DNA of 29,497 nucleotides from an uncultured Blautia sp. (GTDB lineage Bacteria > Bacillota > Clostridia > Lachnospirales > Lachnospiraceae): positions 1 to 29,497 of the forward strand of contig URHS01000031.1 of assembly GCA_900547685.1 (NCBI GenBank), in the 5' to 3' direction. The notes under the pieces were generated by a model. The model saw only the letters and a program-made list of their open reading frames with translations, searched no databases and was not told the origin of the DNA. How positions within the stretch are numbered: position 1 is the first letter of the stretch; the number at the start of each line of letters is the position of its first letter. Positions 15,788 to 23,958 of the stretch are shown piece after piece. Position numbers and translations under genes: made by a program.

Positions 15788-16240
15788 TTAATCACATTTC
15801 TGCACTTTAATTTGTCCTTTTTCACGAGCCTTACGGCTTTCTTCTACTAACTGACTGATTTTTATAGAATCTACTGTTTCCTGAATGCTTTTATTAATTT
15901 CCTGCCAGACATAACGAGTAACACATAAATCTTCACCCTGACAATGCTCATTACTCCCCGCTCCACAGGACACCGCTTCAAGACTTCCCTCCAAAGCTCT
16001 TAACACATCTCCCACGGAAATTTCTTCCGCCGGTTTTGCCAGGCGATAACCGCCCTGAGCGCCTCTTTCACTGACAACCAAACCACTTTTTTTCAGCTTT
16101 CTCATAAGCTGTTCCAAATAGCTGTCCGAAATATTTTGTCTGTTAGAAATACTTTGTATGGAAACAGCTTCCTTATCACTATATAATGCTAAGTCGATTA
16201 ACGCTCTTAAACCATATCTTCCTTTTGTAGAAAGCTTCAT
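15788..16240 (-). CDS. iscR: Rrf2-family regulator IscR
   Basis: This 150-residue Rrf2-family DNA-binding regulator has an N-terminal winged helix (MKLSTKGRYGLRALIDLAL, then a recognition region to about residue 60) and three cysteines, 92, 100 and 106, in SCGAGSNEHCQGEDLC. That spacing fits the [2Fe-2S] ligands of IscR, so it probably senses cluster status. It is the first gene of iscR-iscS-iscU-mnmA and likely controls its own operon: a half-conserved type 1 IscR-like site lies just downstream of the transcription start. The ribosome site GAGAGG is 7 nt before ATG. A cysteine-metabolism role (CymR-like) is less likely given the three cysteines. Confidence 0.9.
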   Translation of the reverse strand: MKLSTKGRYGLRALIDLALYSDKEAVSIQSISNRQNISDSYLEQLMRKLKKSGLVVSERGAQGGYRLAKPAEEISVGDVLRALEGSLEAVSCGAGSNEHCQGEDLCVTRYVWQEINKSIQETVDSIKISQLVEESRKAREKGQIKVQKCD

Positions 16241-16256
16241 CTTATCGCCTCTCTTT

Positions 16257-16281
16257 AATTCCGACTGTTTTACTCTGATTT
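16257..16281. promoter_or_regulatory. Candidate IscR operator
   Basis: On the minus strand the 25-bp site ends in CAGTCGGAATT. Aligned to the proteobacterial type 1 IscR motif (ATASYYGACT-RWWW-YAGTCRRSTAT) it agrees at about 17 positions, with the right half strong and the left half degenerate. It sits at about +7 to +31, a position suited to autorepression. Confidence 0.4.
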
Positions 16282-16294
16282 CTAATCTGGAAGT

Positions 16295-16323
16295 AGAATA
16301 ACATCTTTCCTTTGTTCTGTCAA
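16295..16323 (-). promoter_or_regulatory. isc operon promoter
   Basis: Consensus TTGACA (16318-16323), a 17-bp spacer and TATTCT (16295-16300) on the minus strand lie 55 bp before iscR. Confidence 0.85.
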
Positions 16324-16371
16324 GTTCCTTTAAAGAATATATTATGAAAAAGAGAAAATAAGGATTTCACC

Positions 16372-17700
16372 ATGAGTAATAGAAACTTTCTTTTAAAAGG
16401 TACACTTCTTCTGACATTATCCGGTTTTCTTACAAAAATCATCGGCTTTATTTATAGGATATTCCTCTCTCAAAAAATTGGTGCACAAGGTATGGGAATT
16501 TATCAACTTATCTTCCCCATTTACACTCTGTGTTATGCTCTTGCCGTGGGTGGTATACAGACAGCCATCTCCCGTCTTGCAGCAGCAAAGGCTGCTTTAA
16601 AAGATGAACAGGGGGCTCGTGATATATTTCTGCTGTCAGCCTCTCTTGCCACTACAATCTCTATTATTACCGGATTTTTTCTATATCGCCATGCAAACTG
16701 GTTTGCCCTACATCTTTTATTTGAAGAACAATGTACCCCACTTTTAAAAATTTTAGCAATTTCCGTTCCTTTTGGAGTTTTTCATTCCTGTGTCAATGGA
16801 TATTATCTTGCCAGAAAAAAGCTTTCTATTCCTGCTGCTGCCCAACTTATTGAACAGTGCTTTCGTGTAACAGCTTCTTTTGTACTTTTTTCAATCTGGA
16901 TGGAAAAGGGAATTTCAATCACACCAAAACTGGCTGTTTTCGGACTCCTTGCCGGAGAACTGGCTGCCTGGTTATTTACTGGATTTATGATTTTATGGGA
17001 CTTCTGTAAAGGGCATTATCACCTGGCTTCCATGGTAGAACCTTTAAAAAAATTAAAAGCAATTGCGACACTCTCTCTTCCCCTAACTTGCAATCGTCTT
17101 CTGGTAAATATTCTTCACAGTATTGAAGCTGTACTTATTCCCGGACATTTACAGCTTTTTGGACTGGATAATGCCTCTGCCCTCTCTATCTATGGTGTTT
17201 TAACAGGAATGGCTCTCCCTCTTATTCTCTTCCCATCTGCCATTACTAATGCATTATCTACTGTACTTCTGCCTTCTGTAGCAGAAAATCAGGCATTAGG
17301 AAAACGAGAAACTATCCGTAAGAGTATTTTTTTATCCGTAAAATATTGCCTACTTTTAGGGTTTGCAGCTTTTTTCTTTTTTTATGCCGGAGGAAATCTG
17401 CTGGGACTTTTACTTTTCAAAAATGAATTTGCAGGAACTTTTATCAAAACACTATCCTTTATCTGTCCCTGCTTATATTTATCCGGCACTTTAAACAGTA
17501 TTTTAAATGGGCTGGGGGCTGCAAATCAAACATTTTGGCTGAATACACTGGGACTTGGCATTCGTCTTCTTTTTGTATTTTTTGTAATTCCTCACTATGG
17601 AATTATGGGGTATCTCTGGGGACTCATTATCAGTGAACTCTTTATAACACTGCTCTCCCTTTACTGTTTACGAGACTTTCTCTTTATTCATTCACTTTAA
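16372..17700 (+). CDS. Oligosaccharide/lipid flippase of the SpoVB/MurJ-like MOP family
   Basis: The 442-residue protein is almost entirely hydrophobic, with about 12 predicted membrane helices, and belongs to the MOP exporter superfamily (polysaccharide synthesis/SpoVB/MurJ). The N terminus, LLTLSGFLTKIIGFIYRIFLSQKIGAQGMGIYQLIFPIYTL in two parts, is characteristic of SpoVB-type flippases, which move lipid-linked cell-wall precursors, in Bacillus for spore cortex synthesis. It is somewhat shorter than Bacillus SpoVB (about 518). The start has AAGGA 7 nt upstream. It is divergent from iscR and followed by aroF on the same strand, which has its own promoter. Whether it serves cortex or vegetative wall cannot be told from sequence. 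Confidence 0.85.
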   Translation: MSNRNFLLKGTLLLTLSGFLTKIIGFIYRIFLSQKIGAQGMGIYQLIFPIYTLCYALAVGGIQTAISRLAAAKAALKDEQGARDIFLLSASLATTISIITGFFLYRHANWFALHLLFEEQCTPLLKILAISVPFGVFHSCVNGYYLARKKLSIPAAAQLIEQCFRVTASFVLFSIWMEKGISITPKLAVFGLLAGELAAWLFTGFMILWDFCKGHYHLASMVEPLKKLKAIATLSLPLTCNRLLVNILHSIEAVLIPGHLQLFGLDNASALSIYGVLTGMALPLILFPSAITNALSTVLLPSVAENQALGKRETIRKSIFLSVKYCLLLGFAAFFFFYAGGNLLGLLLFKNEFAGTFIKTLSFICPCLYLSGTLNSILNGLGAANQTFWLNTLGLGIRLLFVFFVIPHYGIMGYLWGLIISELFITLLSLYCLRDFLFIHSL

Positions 17701-17727
17701 AGTTTTAAACTTTACATTAAAAAAGTA

Positions 17728-17756
17728 TCGACAATCTGTTTTTTTTGTATTATAAT
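17728..17756 (+). promoter_or_regulatory. aroF promoter
   Basis: TCGACA (17728-17733), a 17-bp spacer and consensus TATAAT (17751-17756). The roughly 50-nt leader contains only a small GGGCA/TGCCC hairpin (17771-17787); there is no T-box or leader-peptide attenuator. Confidence 0.8.
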
Positions 17757-17813
17757 TTACAAAACACCAAGGGCAAAAGTCCTGCCCAAACTGAGGATAA
17801 AAGGAGATTTTTT

Positions 17814-18845
17814 ATGAGCTTCCAATTTATAAAACAACTTCCGACTCCGGACGAAATCAAAGAGCAAATCCCTATGTCAGAAGAATTAAAAGAACAAAAA
17901 AGAAAAAGAGATAAAGAAATACAAGATGTTTTTACCGGAGTTTCTGATAAATTTCTTGTAATTGTGGGTCCTTGTTCTGCGGACAGAGAAGACTCTGTGT
18001 GTGAATACACAAATCGTTTGGCAAAATTACAAGAAAAAGTTTCTGACCGCTTAGTTTTAATTCCCAGAATTTATACAAATAAACCCAGAACTACAGGTGA
18101 AGGTTATAAAGGTATGCTTCATCAGCCAAATCCGGAAGCAAAGCCTGATGTATTAGCCGGTATTCTGGCAATCAGAAAAATGCACATTCGTGCACTTACA
18201 GAAACAGGTCTTACCTCTGCTGACGAAATGCTTTACCCTGATAACTGGCATTATTTATCCGACCTGCTTTCTTACGTTGCCATTGGTGCCCGTTCTGTAG
18301 AAAACCAGGAACATCGTCTTATGGTAAGTGGTCTTGATATCCCGGTAGGTATGAAAAATCCTACCAGCGGAGATTTTTCTGTTATGTTGAACTCTGTTGT
18401 TGCTGCACAGGGTGGACATGATTTTATTTCCAGAGGCTGGGAAGTAAAAACTGAGGGAAATCCTCTGACTCACACAATTTTACGAGGAGCAGTCAGTAAA
18501 CATGGCAATACAATTCCAAATTATCATTACGAAGATTTACAGCGTCTTCTGGAAATGTATCATGAAAGAAATTTGGCCAATCCGTCTGTTATTATTGATG
18601 CGAACCATTCTAATTCAGGAAAAAAATATAAAGAACAAATTCGTATTGTAAAAGAAGTGCTTCACAGTCGTCTTGTATCTAAAGATATCCAAAATCTTGT
18701 AAAGGGTGTTATGATTGAAAGCTATCTCGTAGAAGGTTGCCAAAAAATTGCTCCTGACAACATTTATGGAAAATCTATTACCGACCCATGTCTTGGATGG
18801 GAAGATACAGAAAAACTTATCTTTACCATTGCAGAACTCTGCTAA
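17814..18845 (+). CDS. aroF: 3-deoxy-7-phosphoheptulonate synthase (DAHP synthase, type I)
   Basis: This enzyme condenses phosphoenolpyruvate and erythrose 4-phosphate, the first step of the shikimate pathway to aromatic amino acids. The 343-residue protein resembles E. coli AroF/G/H: an N-terminal regulatory segment, then IVGPCSADRE, PRIYTNKPRTTGEGYKG, the IGARSVENQEHR segment, PVGMKNPTSGD, ILRGAVSKHGN, IDANHSNSGKKY and GVMIESYLVEG with metal and phosphate ligands. The start at 17814 has AAGGAG 7 nt upstream; an in-frame opening at 17745 lies in the promoter. It stands alone, without other aro genes. Which aromatic amino acid inhibits it cannot be deduced by eye. Confidence 0.94.
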   Translation: MSFQFIKQLPTPDEIKEQIPMSEELKEQKRKRDKEIQDVFTGVSDKFLVIVGPCSADREDSVCEYTNRLAKLQEKVSDRLVLIPRIYTNKPRTTGEGYKGMLHQPNPEAKPDVLAGILAIRKMHIRALTETGLTSADEMLYPDNWHYLSDLLSYVAIGARSVENQEHRLMVSGLDIPVGMKNPTSGDFSVMLNSVVAAQGGHDFISRGWEVKTEGNPLTHTILRGAVSKHGNTIPNYHYEDLQRLLEMYHERNLANPSVIIDANHSNSGKKYKEQIRIVKEVLHSRLVSKDIQNLVKGVMIESYLVEGCQKIAPDNIYGKSITDPCLGWEDTEKLIFTIAELC

Positions 18846-18862
18846 GATTTTTTTAATAAAGG

Positions 18863-18897
18863 AAAATAAAAAGAGGACAATGTCCTCTTTTTATTTT
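18863..18897. terminator. Bidirectional terminator between aroF and xerD
   Basis: A perfect inverted repeat (AAAATAAAAAGAGGACA at 18863-18879, TGTCCTCTTTTTATTTT at 18881-18897) acts for both convergent genes and overlaps the last codons and stop of xerD. Confidence 0.8.
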
Positions 18898-19775
18898 CTA
18901 GGATGTGTTTTCATATACACATCTCTGATTTTATTTACATTCATATTCATATAAATCTGCGTTGTAGATATATCTGAATGCCCCATCATCTCCTGTACAC
19001 TTTTTAAATCTGCCCCGTTTTGTACTAAATGTGCTGCAAAAGAATGGCGGAGTGTATGTGGAGTGATGTCTTGCTGTATTCCTGCTGACACAGCATAACC
19101 TTTCAAAATTTTCCAAAACCCCTGTCTGCTCATAGATTTCCCTGAGCAATTCACAAACAACAATTCACTGTTATTTTCCCCTAAAAGTTCTGCTCTTGCC
19201 CATGCCATATAAGATTCCACCGCTGTTTTTGCAGCTGTTCCAAAAGGAATTACCCTCTCTCTTTCACTTTGATTGCATGTAAGATATCCTAATTTTAAAT
19301 TTACATCTCTCAATGTAAGATGAATTAATTCACTTACTCTAATACCAGTTGCATATAAAAGTTCCAACATTGCCCTGTCACGCACACCTTTTGCCGTATT
19401 TCCCTTAGGCTGACTCAAAAGCAAGTCCACCTCATCTACTGTTAAAATTCCCGGAACCTTTTTTTCTATTTTTGGTGCTTTTAAACATTCTGCAGGATTC
19501 TCTTTCCAGCACTCTCTCTGACATAAATACTGAAAAAAAGCTCTTATGGATGCAACACTTCTGGATATGGAAGACGCTGCAAAATTCTTTCTTTCCAAAT
19601 GCATGATATAAGAATTCAGTAAAACGGCAGATACTTGATGCCATTCAAGAATTCCTTCCTGTTTTAAAAACTGCTCTAATTTTTTTAAATCTCTCTCATA
19701 AGATACTTCTGTATTTCTGGAAGTGCCTCTGGTATTATGTAAATGCTCAATAAATTCCTGTATTTCGCACTTCAT
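18891..19775 (-). CDS. xerD: Tyrosine recombinase XerD-like
   Basis: The 294-residue recombinase has an N-terminal SAM-like DNA-binding domain (to about 95) and a catalytic domain with the first Arg in YATGIRVSELIHL, HTLRHSFAAHL (His, Arg), the second His in MMGHSDISTT and the nucleophile Tyr in TTQIYMN. XerC/XerD resolve chromosome dimers at dif. Its place right after spoIIM mirrors spoIIM-ripX(xerD) in Bacillus subtilis, supporting a chromosomal XerD over an integron or phage integrase. The beta-hairpin that usually reads GKGxKER reads NQSERER, so the catalytic lysine is not obvious. The ribosome site is AGGGGAATGAAAT before ATG, and a promoter lies 32-61 bp upstream. Confidence 0.88.
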   Translation of the reverse strand: MKCEIQEFIEHLHNTRGTSRNTEVSYERDLKKLEQFLKQEGILEWHQVSAVLLNSYIMHLERKNFAASSISRSVASIRAFFQYLCQRECWKENPAECLKAPKIEKKVPGILTVDEVDLLLSQPKGNTAKGVRDRAMLELLYATGIRVSELIHLTLRDVNLKLGYLTCNQSERERVIPFGTAAKTAVESYMAWARAELLGENNSELLFVNCSGKSMSRQGFWKILKGYAVSAGIQQDITPHTLRHSFAAHLVQNGADLKSVQEMMGHSDISTTQIYMNMNVNKIRDVYMKTHPRK

Positions 19776-19806
19776 ATTTCATTCCCCTTCTTTTAGGCAT
19801 AGTACG

Positions 19807-19836
19807 ATTATATATCAAGTGCACTCCAAAAATCAA
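19807..19836 (-). promoter_or_regulatory. xerD promoter
   Basis: TTGATT (19831-19836) and TATAAT (19807-19812) are separated by 18 bp on the minus strand, in the spoIIM-xerD gap. Two identical AAACCTTATTTT copies lie just upstream of the -35. Confidence 0.65.
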
Positions 19837-19864
19837 ACCTTATTTTACAAAAAAACCTTATTTT
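19835..19864. repeat. 12-bp direct repeat upstream of the xerD promoter
   Basis: AAACCTTATTTT occurs at 19835-19846 and again, identical, at 19853-19864, an 18-bp step. AT-rich sequence makes chance occurrence possible. Confidence 0.5.
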
Positions 19865-19875
19865 CTCAGTATTTC

Positions 19876-20445
19876 TTATATCCAATGCTGAAAAATCCAA
19901 ATTAAAATGTTTTGATTAACATAACTTTCCAACCAAATTCCCAATAAAACACAAACACCTGCACCTAAACCGAAAAAAGTATATGCCTGATAATCTACTT
20001 TTTCTCTTTTTCCTTTTTTCCACGATTTCCTGCTCATAGACATAACAATCCAAAACAACAGCATCCATCCCGGCAAATAAAAAAGTATTTGAGGCAGAAA
20101 GCAGGCAGTCCCCATTAGAAGTCCTTTCAACCCACACTCCAAAACAAAAATTGTCAGAAGATTTCCTGCTAAAAAACCAAACCACAAAAGGCTAAGTACA
20201 ACAGCAAAAAAGCCAATATACGTCAGTCCCATAAATATCATAAACAAAAAATAGATACCTCTTTGAAACAACAGATGTCCAAACAATGTTTCTGCACTTA
20301 TCAATTCTTTTGACGCAGCTGCTCCATATACAGTCAAAATTCCAAAAGGGTATCCTGTTTCCCGAAATAATAAGTTGCCACCGATAATTCCAAGGACAAA
20401 CCCTGCTAAATACCAATAAAAAAGAAGTTTGATATTATTTTTCAT
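19876..20445 (-). CDS. spoIIM: Stage II sporulation protein M
   Basis: This 189-residue membrane protein has about five hydrophobic helices (residues 6-24, 60-80, 82-105, 108-132 and 160-180) and no extracellular domain. The family feature is the FFAVVLSLLWFGFLAGNL segment typical of the SpoIIM/DUF95 group. In Bacillus, SpoIIM is the scaffold of the DMP complex (SpoIID-M-P) that removes septal murein for engulfment in the mother cell. Assignment rests on size, topology and the conserved spoIIM-xerD neighbourhood. The start has AGGGTGAG just upstream. It follows the rny terminator, so it needs a promoter of its own; a CATAAACT at 20461-20468 resembles a sigma-E -10, without a -35. Confidence 0.8.
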   Translation of the reverse strand: MKNNIKLLFYWYLAGFVLGIIGGNLLFRETGYPFGILTVYGAAASKELISAETLFGHLLFQRGIYFLFMIFMGLTYIGFFAVVLSLLWFGFLAGNLLTIFVLECGLKGLLMGTACFLPQILFYLPGWMLLFWIVMSMSRKSWKKGKREKVDYQAYTFFGLGAGVCVLLGIWLESYVNQNILIWIFQHWI

Positions 20446-20484
20446 ACTCTCACCCTGTACAGTTTATGTCTTATACAGAAAAAA

Positions 20485-20513
20485 AAGACTCTTATTTTAA
20501 AAATAAGAGTCTT
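20485..20513 (-). terminator. rny terminator
   Basis: AAGACTCTTATTTT (20485-20498) and AAAATAAGAGTCTT (20500-20513) form a perfect 14-bp inverted repeat followed by eight T residues on the minus strand, 21 bp after the rny stop. Confidence 0.9.
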
Positions 20514-20534
20514 ATCGTTTTAAAGTCAACGGTA

Positions 20535-22091
20535 TTATTTTGCGTAATCAATTACACGTGATTCACGAATTATGTTTACTTTAATCTGTCCCGGATATTC
20601 CAGTTCAGCTTCAATCTGCTTTGAAATATCTCTTCCCAGAAGCACCATATCTGCATCTGTTACATGCTCCGGAACTACCATAACACGAATTTCTCGTCCT
20701 GCCTGAATAGCAAAAGACTTATCCACTCCTTTAAAGGAATTAGCAATATCTTCTAACTGTTTTAATCTGTTGGTATATGTTTCTAATGTTTCACGTCTTG
20801 CACCTGGTCTTGCTGCAGAAATTGCATCAGCAGCCTGTACAATACATGCGACTAATGAAGTAGGTTCTACATCACCGTGATGTGACTCTACTGCATTGAT
20901 AACGATTTGTGATTCTTTATATTTTTTACATAAATCTGCACCAATCTGAATATGGGAACCCTCTACCTCATGGTCAATGGATTTACCAATATCATGGAGC
21001 AGACCTGCTCTTTTCGCCATTCGTATATCCGTTCCTACCTCACCTGCAAGTAATCCTGCAAGCTGTGCTACTTCGATAGAATGTTTTAAAGCATTCTGTC
21101 CATAGCTTGAACGGAATTTCATACGGCCCAGAAGACGGATAAGTTCCGGATGAATACCATGAACGCCTACCTCCAATGCTGCGGCTTCTCCTTCTTCCCG
21201 CATCATTGTTTCAACTTCTTTTTGAGCCTTTTCAACCATTTCTTCAATTCTTGCCGGATGAATACGTCCATCTACAATCAGCTTCTCCAACGCAATCCTT
21301 GCAATTTCCCTGCGAATAGGATCAAAGCCGGATAATACCACTGCTTCCGGAGTATCATCAATAATTAAATCTACACCAGTCAGTGTTTCCAGAGTACGAA
21401 TATTACGTCCTTCTCGACCAATAATTCTACCCTTCATTTCATCACTTGGCAACTGTACTACAGAAATTGTAGCTTCTGCAACATGATCTGCTGCACATTT
21501 CTGAATAGCTGTTACTACATATTCCTTTGCCTTTTTGTCAGCTTCTTCTTTTGCCTTGCTCTCTAATTCTTTATAAAGCTTGGCCGTGTCAATTTTCACT
21601 TCATCTTCAACAGTTTTCAACAGATAATCTTTTGCTTGTTCGGAGGTCAGACCTGAAATTCGCTCCAGTTCCTGCACTCGCTGTCCTTGTAATTCGTCAA
21701 CTTTCTTTTCCTTTTTCTTTAATTCTGCTTCCTTTGCTGTGTATTCAGCTTCTCTCTTCTCCAAAGCATCCGCTTTTTTATCAAGAGCTTCTTCTTTTGA
21801 TAAAACACGTTTTTCGTACTTCTGAAGTTCGCTTCTTCTCTCTTTTGTCTCTTTTTCCAATTCATTCTTGGTACGGAGATTTTCTTCTTTTGCTTCTAAG
21901 AGAGCTTCTCGCTTTTTGGTTTCAGCAGTCTTTAACGCTTCATCTATAATGCTTCTCGCTTTGACTTCTGCTGTTCCAATGGTTTCTGCATCTTTTTCTG
22001 CTTTTTTCTTAACAGAAATACTTGCGGTAACCGGAACTGCAACCAGCGCAGTAAGAATCACAGCAATAATTGCAACTAATACATAATACAT
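20535..22091 (-). CDS. rny: Ribonuclease Y
   Basis: RNase Y is the main membrane-bound endoribonuclease starting mRNA decay in many Firmicutes. The 518-residue protein has one N-terminal membrane helix (3-25), a long charged coiled coil (about 30-150), a KH RNA-binding domain with the GREG loop (225-228) and an HD catalytic domain with His366-Asp367 in LLHDIGKSIDHE. VESHHGDVEP and AADAISAARPGARRE are further HD-domain motifs. The ribosome site GGAGG is 13 nt before ATG, unusually far, and lies in a small AGGAG-GTG-CTCCT hairpin. The promoter carries a palindrome over the -10. It follows recX by 135 bp and ends with a strong terminator. Confidence 0.97.
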   Translation of the reverse strand: MYYVLVAIIAVILTALVAVPVTASISVKKKAEKDAETIGTAEVKARSIIDEALKTAETKKREALLEAKEENLRTKNELEKETKERRSELQKYEKRVLSKEEALDKKADALEKREAEYTAKEAELKKKEKKVDELQGQRVQELERISGLTSEQAKDYLLKTVEDEVKIDTAKLYKELESKAKEEADKKAKEYVVTAIQKCAADHVAEATISVVQLPSDEMKGRIIGREGRNIRTLETLTGVDLIIDDTPEAVVLSGFDPIRREIARIALEKLIVDGRIHPARIEEMVEKAQKEVETMMREEGEAAALEVGVHGIHPELIRLLGRMKFRSSYGQNALKHSIEVAQLAGLLAGEVGTDIRMAKRAGLLHDIGKSIDHEVEGSHIQIGADLCKKYKESQIVINAVESHHGDVEPTSLVACIVQAADAISAARPGARRETLETYTNRLKQLEDIANSFKGVDKSFAIQAGREIRVMVVPEHVTDADMVLLGRDISKQIEAELEYPGQIKVNIIRESRVIDYAK

Positions 22092-22137
22092 TGCCGCAGG
22101 AGCACCTCCTTATTTAGTTTTCATTGTACGAATACAA

Positions 22138-22155
22138 CAGTATAATTTTATACTG
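22138..22155. promoter_or_regulatory. Palindrome over the rny -10, candidate operator
   Basis: CAGTATAA and TTATACTG (8-bp perfect arms, 2-bp centre) fully cover the TAAAAT -10 of the rny promoter. Any protein bound here would block RNA polymerase; no known consensus is recognised. Confidence 0.5.
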
Positions 22156-22173
22156 AATTCTTAAAAAAGTCAA
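22145..22173 (-). promoter_or_regulatory. rny promoter
   Basis: TTGACT (22168-22173) and TAAAAT (22145-22150) spaced 17 bp on the minus strand, 54 bp before the rny start. Confidence 0.75.
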
Positions 22174-22226
22174 CATAAAAGCAGAAACTATACATACTTA
22201 ATCTGTATAATCTATACAAAATCCCT

Positions 22227-22835
22227 TTACTCTGAAATCTCACGAAAAGCTGATAAAATATCAGAAGAAGAAAATCCTCTTCTCAGCAAAAAACCATACA
22301 ATCTTCTCTTTTCTTTTTCATCCATTTCTTTCGGATGAGAACATTTCTTTTCAATCAAACTGCGAATTGTCTCTTTTGTATCTGTTTCATCTTCTGTTTC
22401 CAAAAATGCTTCTGCAATCAGTTCTGCCGGTATTCCTTTTCGCATCAATTCCATTTTTATTCTGGCTTTTCCCTTTTTTTTCTTTTGATTCTGTATATAC
22501 ATCACAGCATATCGTTTATCATCTATATAATGAAAGGACTCTATATAATCCAATGCTCTTTGTACAACAATCTGAGGATATCCGCCATCCTGTAGCTTCC
22601 TTTCCAATTCCCACTTCGTTCTATCCATTTTCTGCAACAAATGCATAGCTCTTAATTTTGCCCTTTTTGTCAAAATCTCATTTATAATTTCAGTATAAAT
22701 ACATTCCTCAATTTCCCTGTCCTGTTCCAGATGATAACGAAACAGCTCGCCTTTATATAACACAAAGGCGGGCTGTCCGTCTATTTCAATCTGGAATTTT
22801 TGTTTTGTCACAGGCTTAATATCCGTAACAATCAT
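22227..22835 (-). CDS. recX: Regulatory protein RecX
   Basis: RecX binds RecA filaments and limits their growth. The 202-residue protein is rich in Lys/Arg and shows the three-helix RecX repeats: RTKWELERKLQDGGYPQIVVQRALDYI then FHYIDDKRYAVMYIQNQ, and GKARIKMELMRKGIPAELIAEAF. It starts 12 bp after recA with GAGGAAAAA before ATG, so both are one transcript and RecX is made with RecA during SOS. No terminator is obvious after it, and rny has its own promoter 50-80 bp further on. Confidence 0.92.
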   Translation of the reverse strand: MIVTDIKPVTKQKFQIEIDGQPAFVLYKGELFRYHLEQDREIEECIYTEIINEILTKRAKLRAMHLLQKMDRTKWELERKLQDGGYPQIVVQRALDYIESFHYIDDKRYAVMYIQNQKKKKGKARIKMELMRKGIPAELIAEAFLETEDETDTKETIRSLIEKKCSHPKEMDEKEKRRLYGFLLRRGFSSSDILSAFREISE

Positions 22836-22847
22836 CTATTTTTCCTC

Positions 22848-23924
22848 TTAAATTTCTTCTGTTTCTTTATTTCCTGTACTTTCACCAACAGATGCTGGCT
22901 GTTCTGTTTCCTTCTCATCAGGCAGAAGTCCATAATGTACTCTTACTTTTTGTTCGATTTCTTCTGCAATTTCCGGATTTTCTTTCAAATATTTCTTTGC
23001 ATTTTCTCGTCCCTGTCCGATTTTTCCATCATTATAGGCATACCATGCACCGCTCTTATTTACAATGCCAATATTTGCTGCTAAATCCAGGATATCACCC
23101 TCTTTGGAAATTCCTTCGCCAAACATGATATCAAATTCCGCTTCTTTAAATGGAGGTGCGATTTTATTTTTAACTACTTTAATTCGTGTTCTGTTTCCAA
23201 CCATTTCTCCTCCCTGTTTTAAAGTTTCAATTCTACGCACATCCATACGAATAGAGGAATAGAATTTCAAAGCACGTCCACCGGTAGTAACTTCCGGATT
23301 TCCAAACATTACTCCTACTTTTTCACGAAGCTGATTAATAAAAATAACAATACAATTAGACTTACTGATATGTGCAGTCAGTTTTCTCAATGCCTGAGAC
23401 ATCAGACGCGCCTGAAGACCTACATGGGAATCTCCCATATCTCCTTCAATTTCTGCTTTTGGCACTAATGCTGCAACAGAATCCACAATAATAATGTCCA
23501 CAGCACCGGAACGCACCATAGTTTCAGTAATCTCCAGTGCCTGTTCCCCATTATCCGGCTGTGAAATATAAAGATTATCAATATCAACGCCAATGTTCTT
23601 TGCATAAGCCGGATCTAATGCATGCTCTGCATCAATAAACCCTGCAATTCCGCCTCTTTTCTGTACTTCTGCTACCATGTGCAAAGCAACCGTAGTTTTA
23701 CCACTGGATTCCGGGCCATAAACTTCAATAATTCTTCCCTTTGGAACACCGCCTAATCCTAATGCAATATCTAAGCTCAACGCACCTGTAGGTACGGTTT
23801 CTACATTCATATTTGCAGTGGAATCTCCTAATTTCATAATAGAACCTTTTCCAAACTGCTTTTCAATTTGTGCCAAAGCACCATCTAATGCTTTTAATTT
23901 ATCTTCTTTCACCATCTGTGCCAT
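22848..23924 (-). CDS. recA: Recombinase RecA
   Basis: RecA forms the ATP-dependent filament on single-stranded DNA for recombinational repair and triggers LexA self-cleavage. The 358-residue protein has Walker A GPESSGKT (70-77), Walker B in IIIVDSVAAL, the L1/L2 loop region and the classic segment ALRKLTAHISKSNCIVIFINQLREKVGVMFGNPEVTTGGRALKF (in two parts). The acidic C-terminal tail (KETEQPASVGESTGNKETEEI, shortened) is typical. AAAGGAG precedes the ATG. A consensus promoter and a perfect LexA box just after the start point put recA, and with it recX, under SOS control. Confidence 0.98.
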   Translation of the reverse strand: MAQMVKEDKLKALDGALAQIEKQFGKGSIMKLGDSTANMNVETVPTGALSLDIALGLGGVPKGRIIEVYGPESSGKTTVALHMVAEVQKRGGIAGFIDAEHALDPAYAKNIGVDIDNLYISQPDNGEQALEITETMVRSGAVDIIIVDSVAALVPKAEIEGDMGDSHVGLQARLMSQALRKLTAHISKSNCIVIFINQLREKVGVMFGNPEVTTGGRALKFYSSIRMDVRRIETLKQGGEMVGNRTRIKVVKNKIAPPFKEAEFDIMFGEGISKEGDILDLAANIGIVNKSGAWYAYNDGKIGQGRENAKKYLKENPEIAEEIEQKVRVHYGLLPDEKETEQPASVGESTGNKETEEI

Positions 23925-23958
23925 ATTTCTTCTCCTTTTAATCTCACTTTCGCAAACA

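Noticed and set aside
17757..17813. T-box or attenuator before the DAHP synthase gene
   Set aside because: The leader is only about 50 nt with one tiny hairpin; there is no terminator, specifier loop or leader peptide.
20446..20480. Sigma-E promoter for spoIIM
   Set aside because: CATAAACT fits the -10, but no -35 is seen and the resulting leader would be too short to include the ribosome site.
21527..21949. 140-codon + strand open frame antisense to rny
   Set aside because: It is the complement of the Lys/Glu-rich coiled coil of RNase Y, which yields Leu/Phe/Ser-rich antisense frames by codon bias alone.
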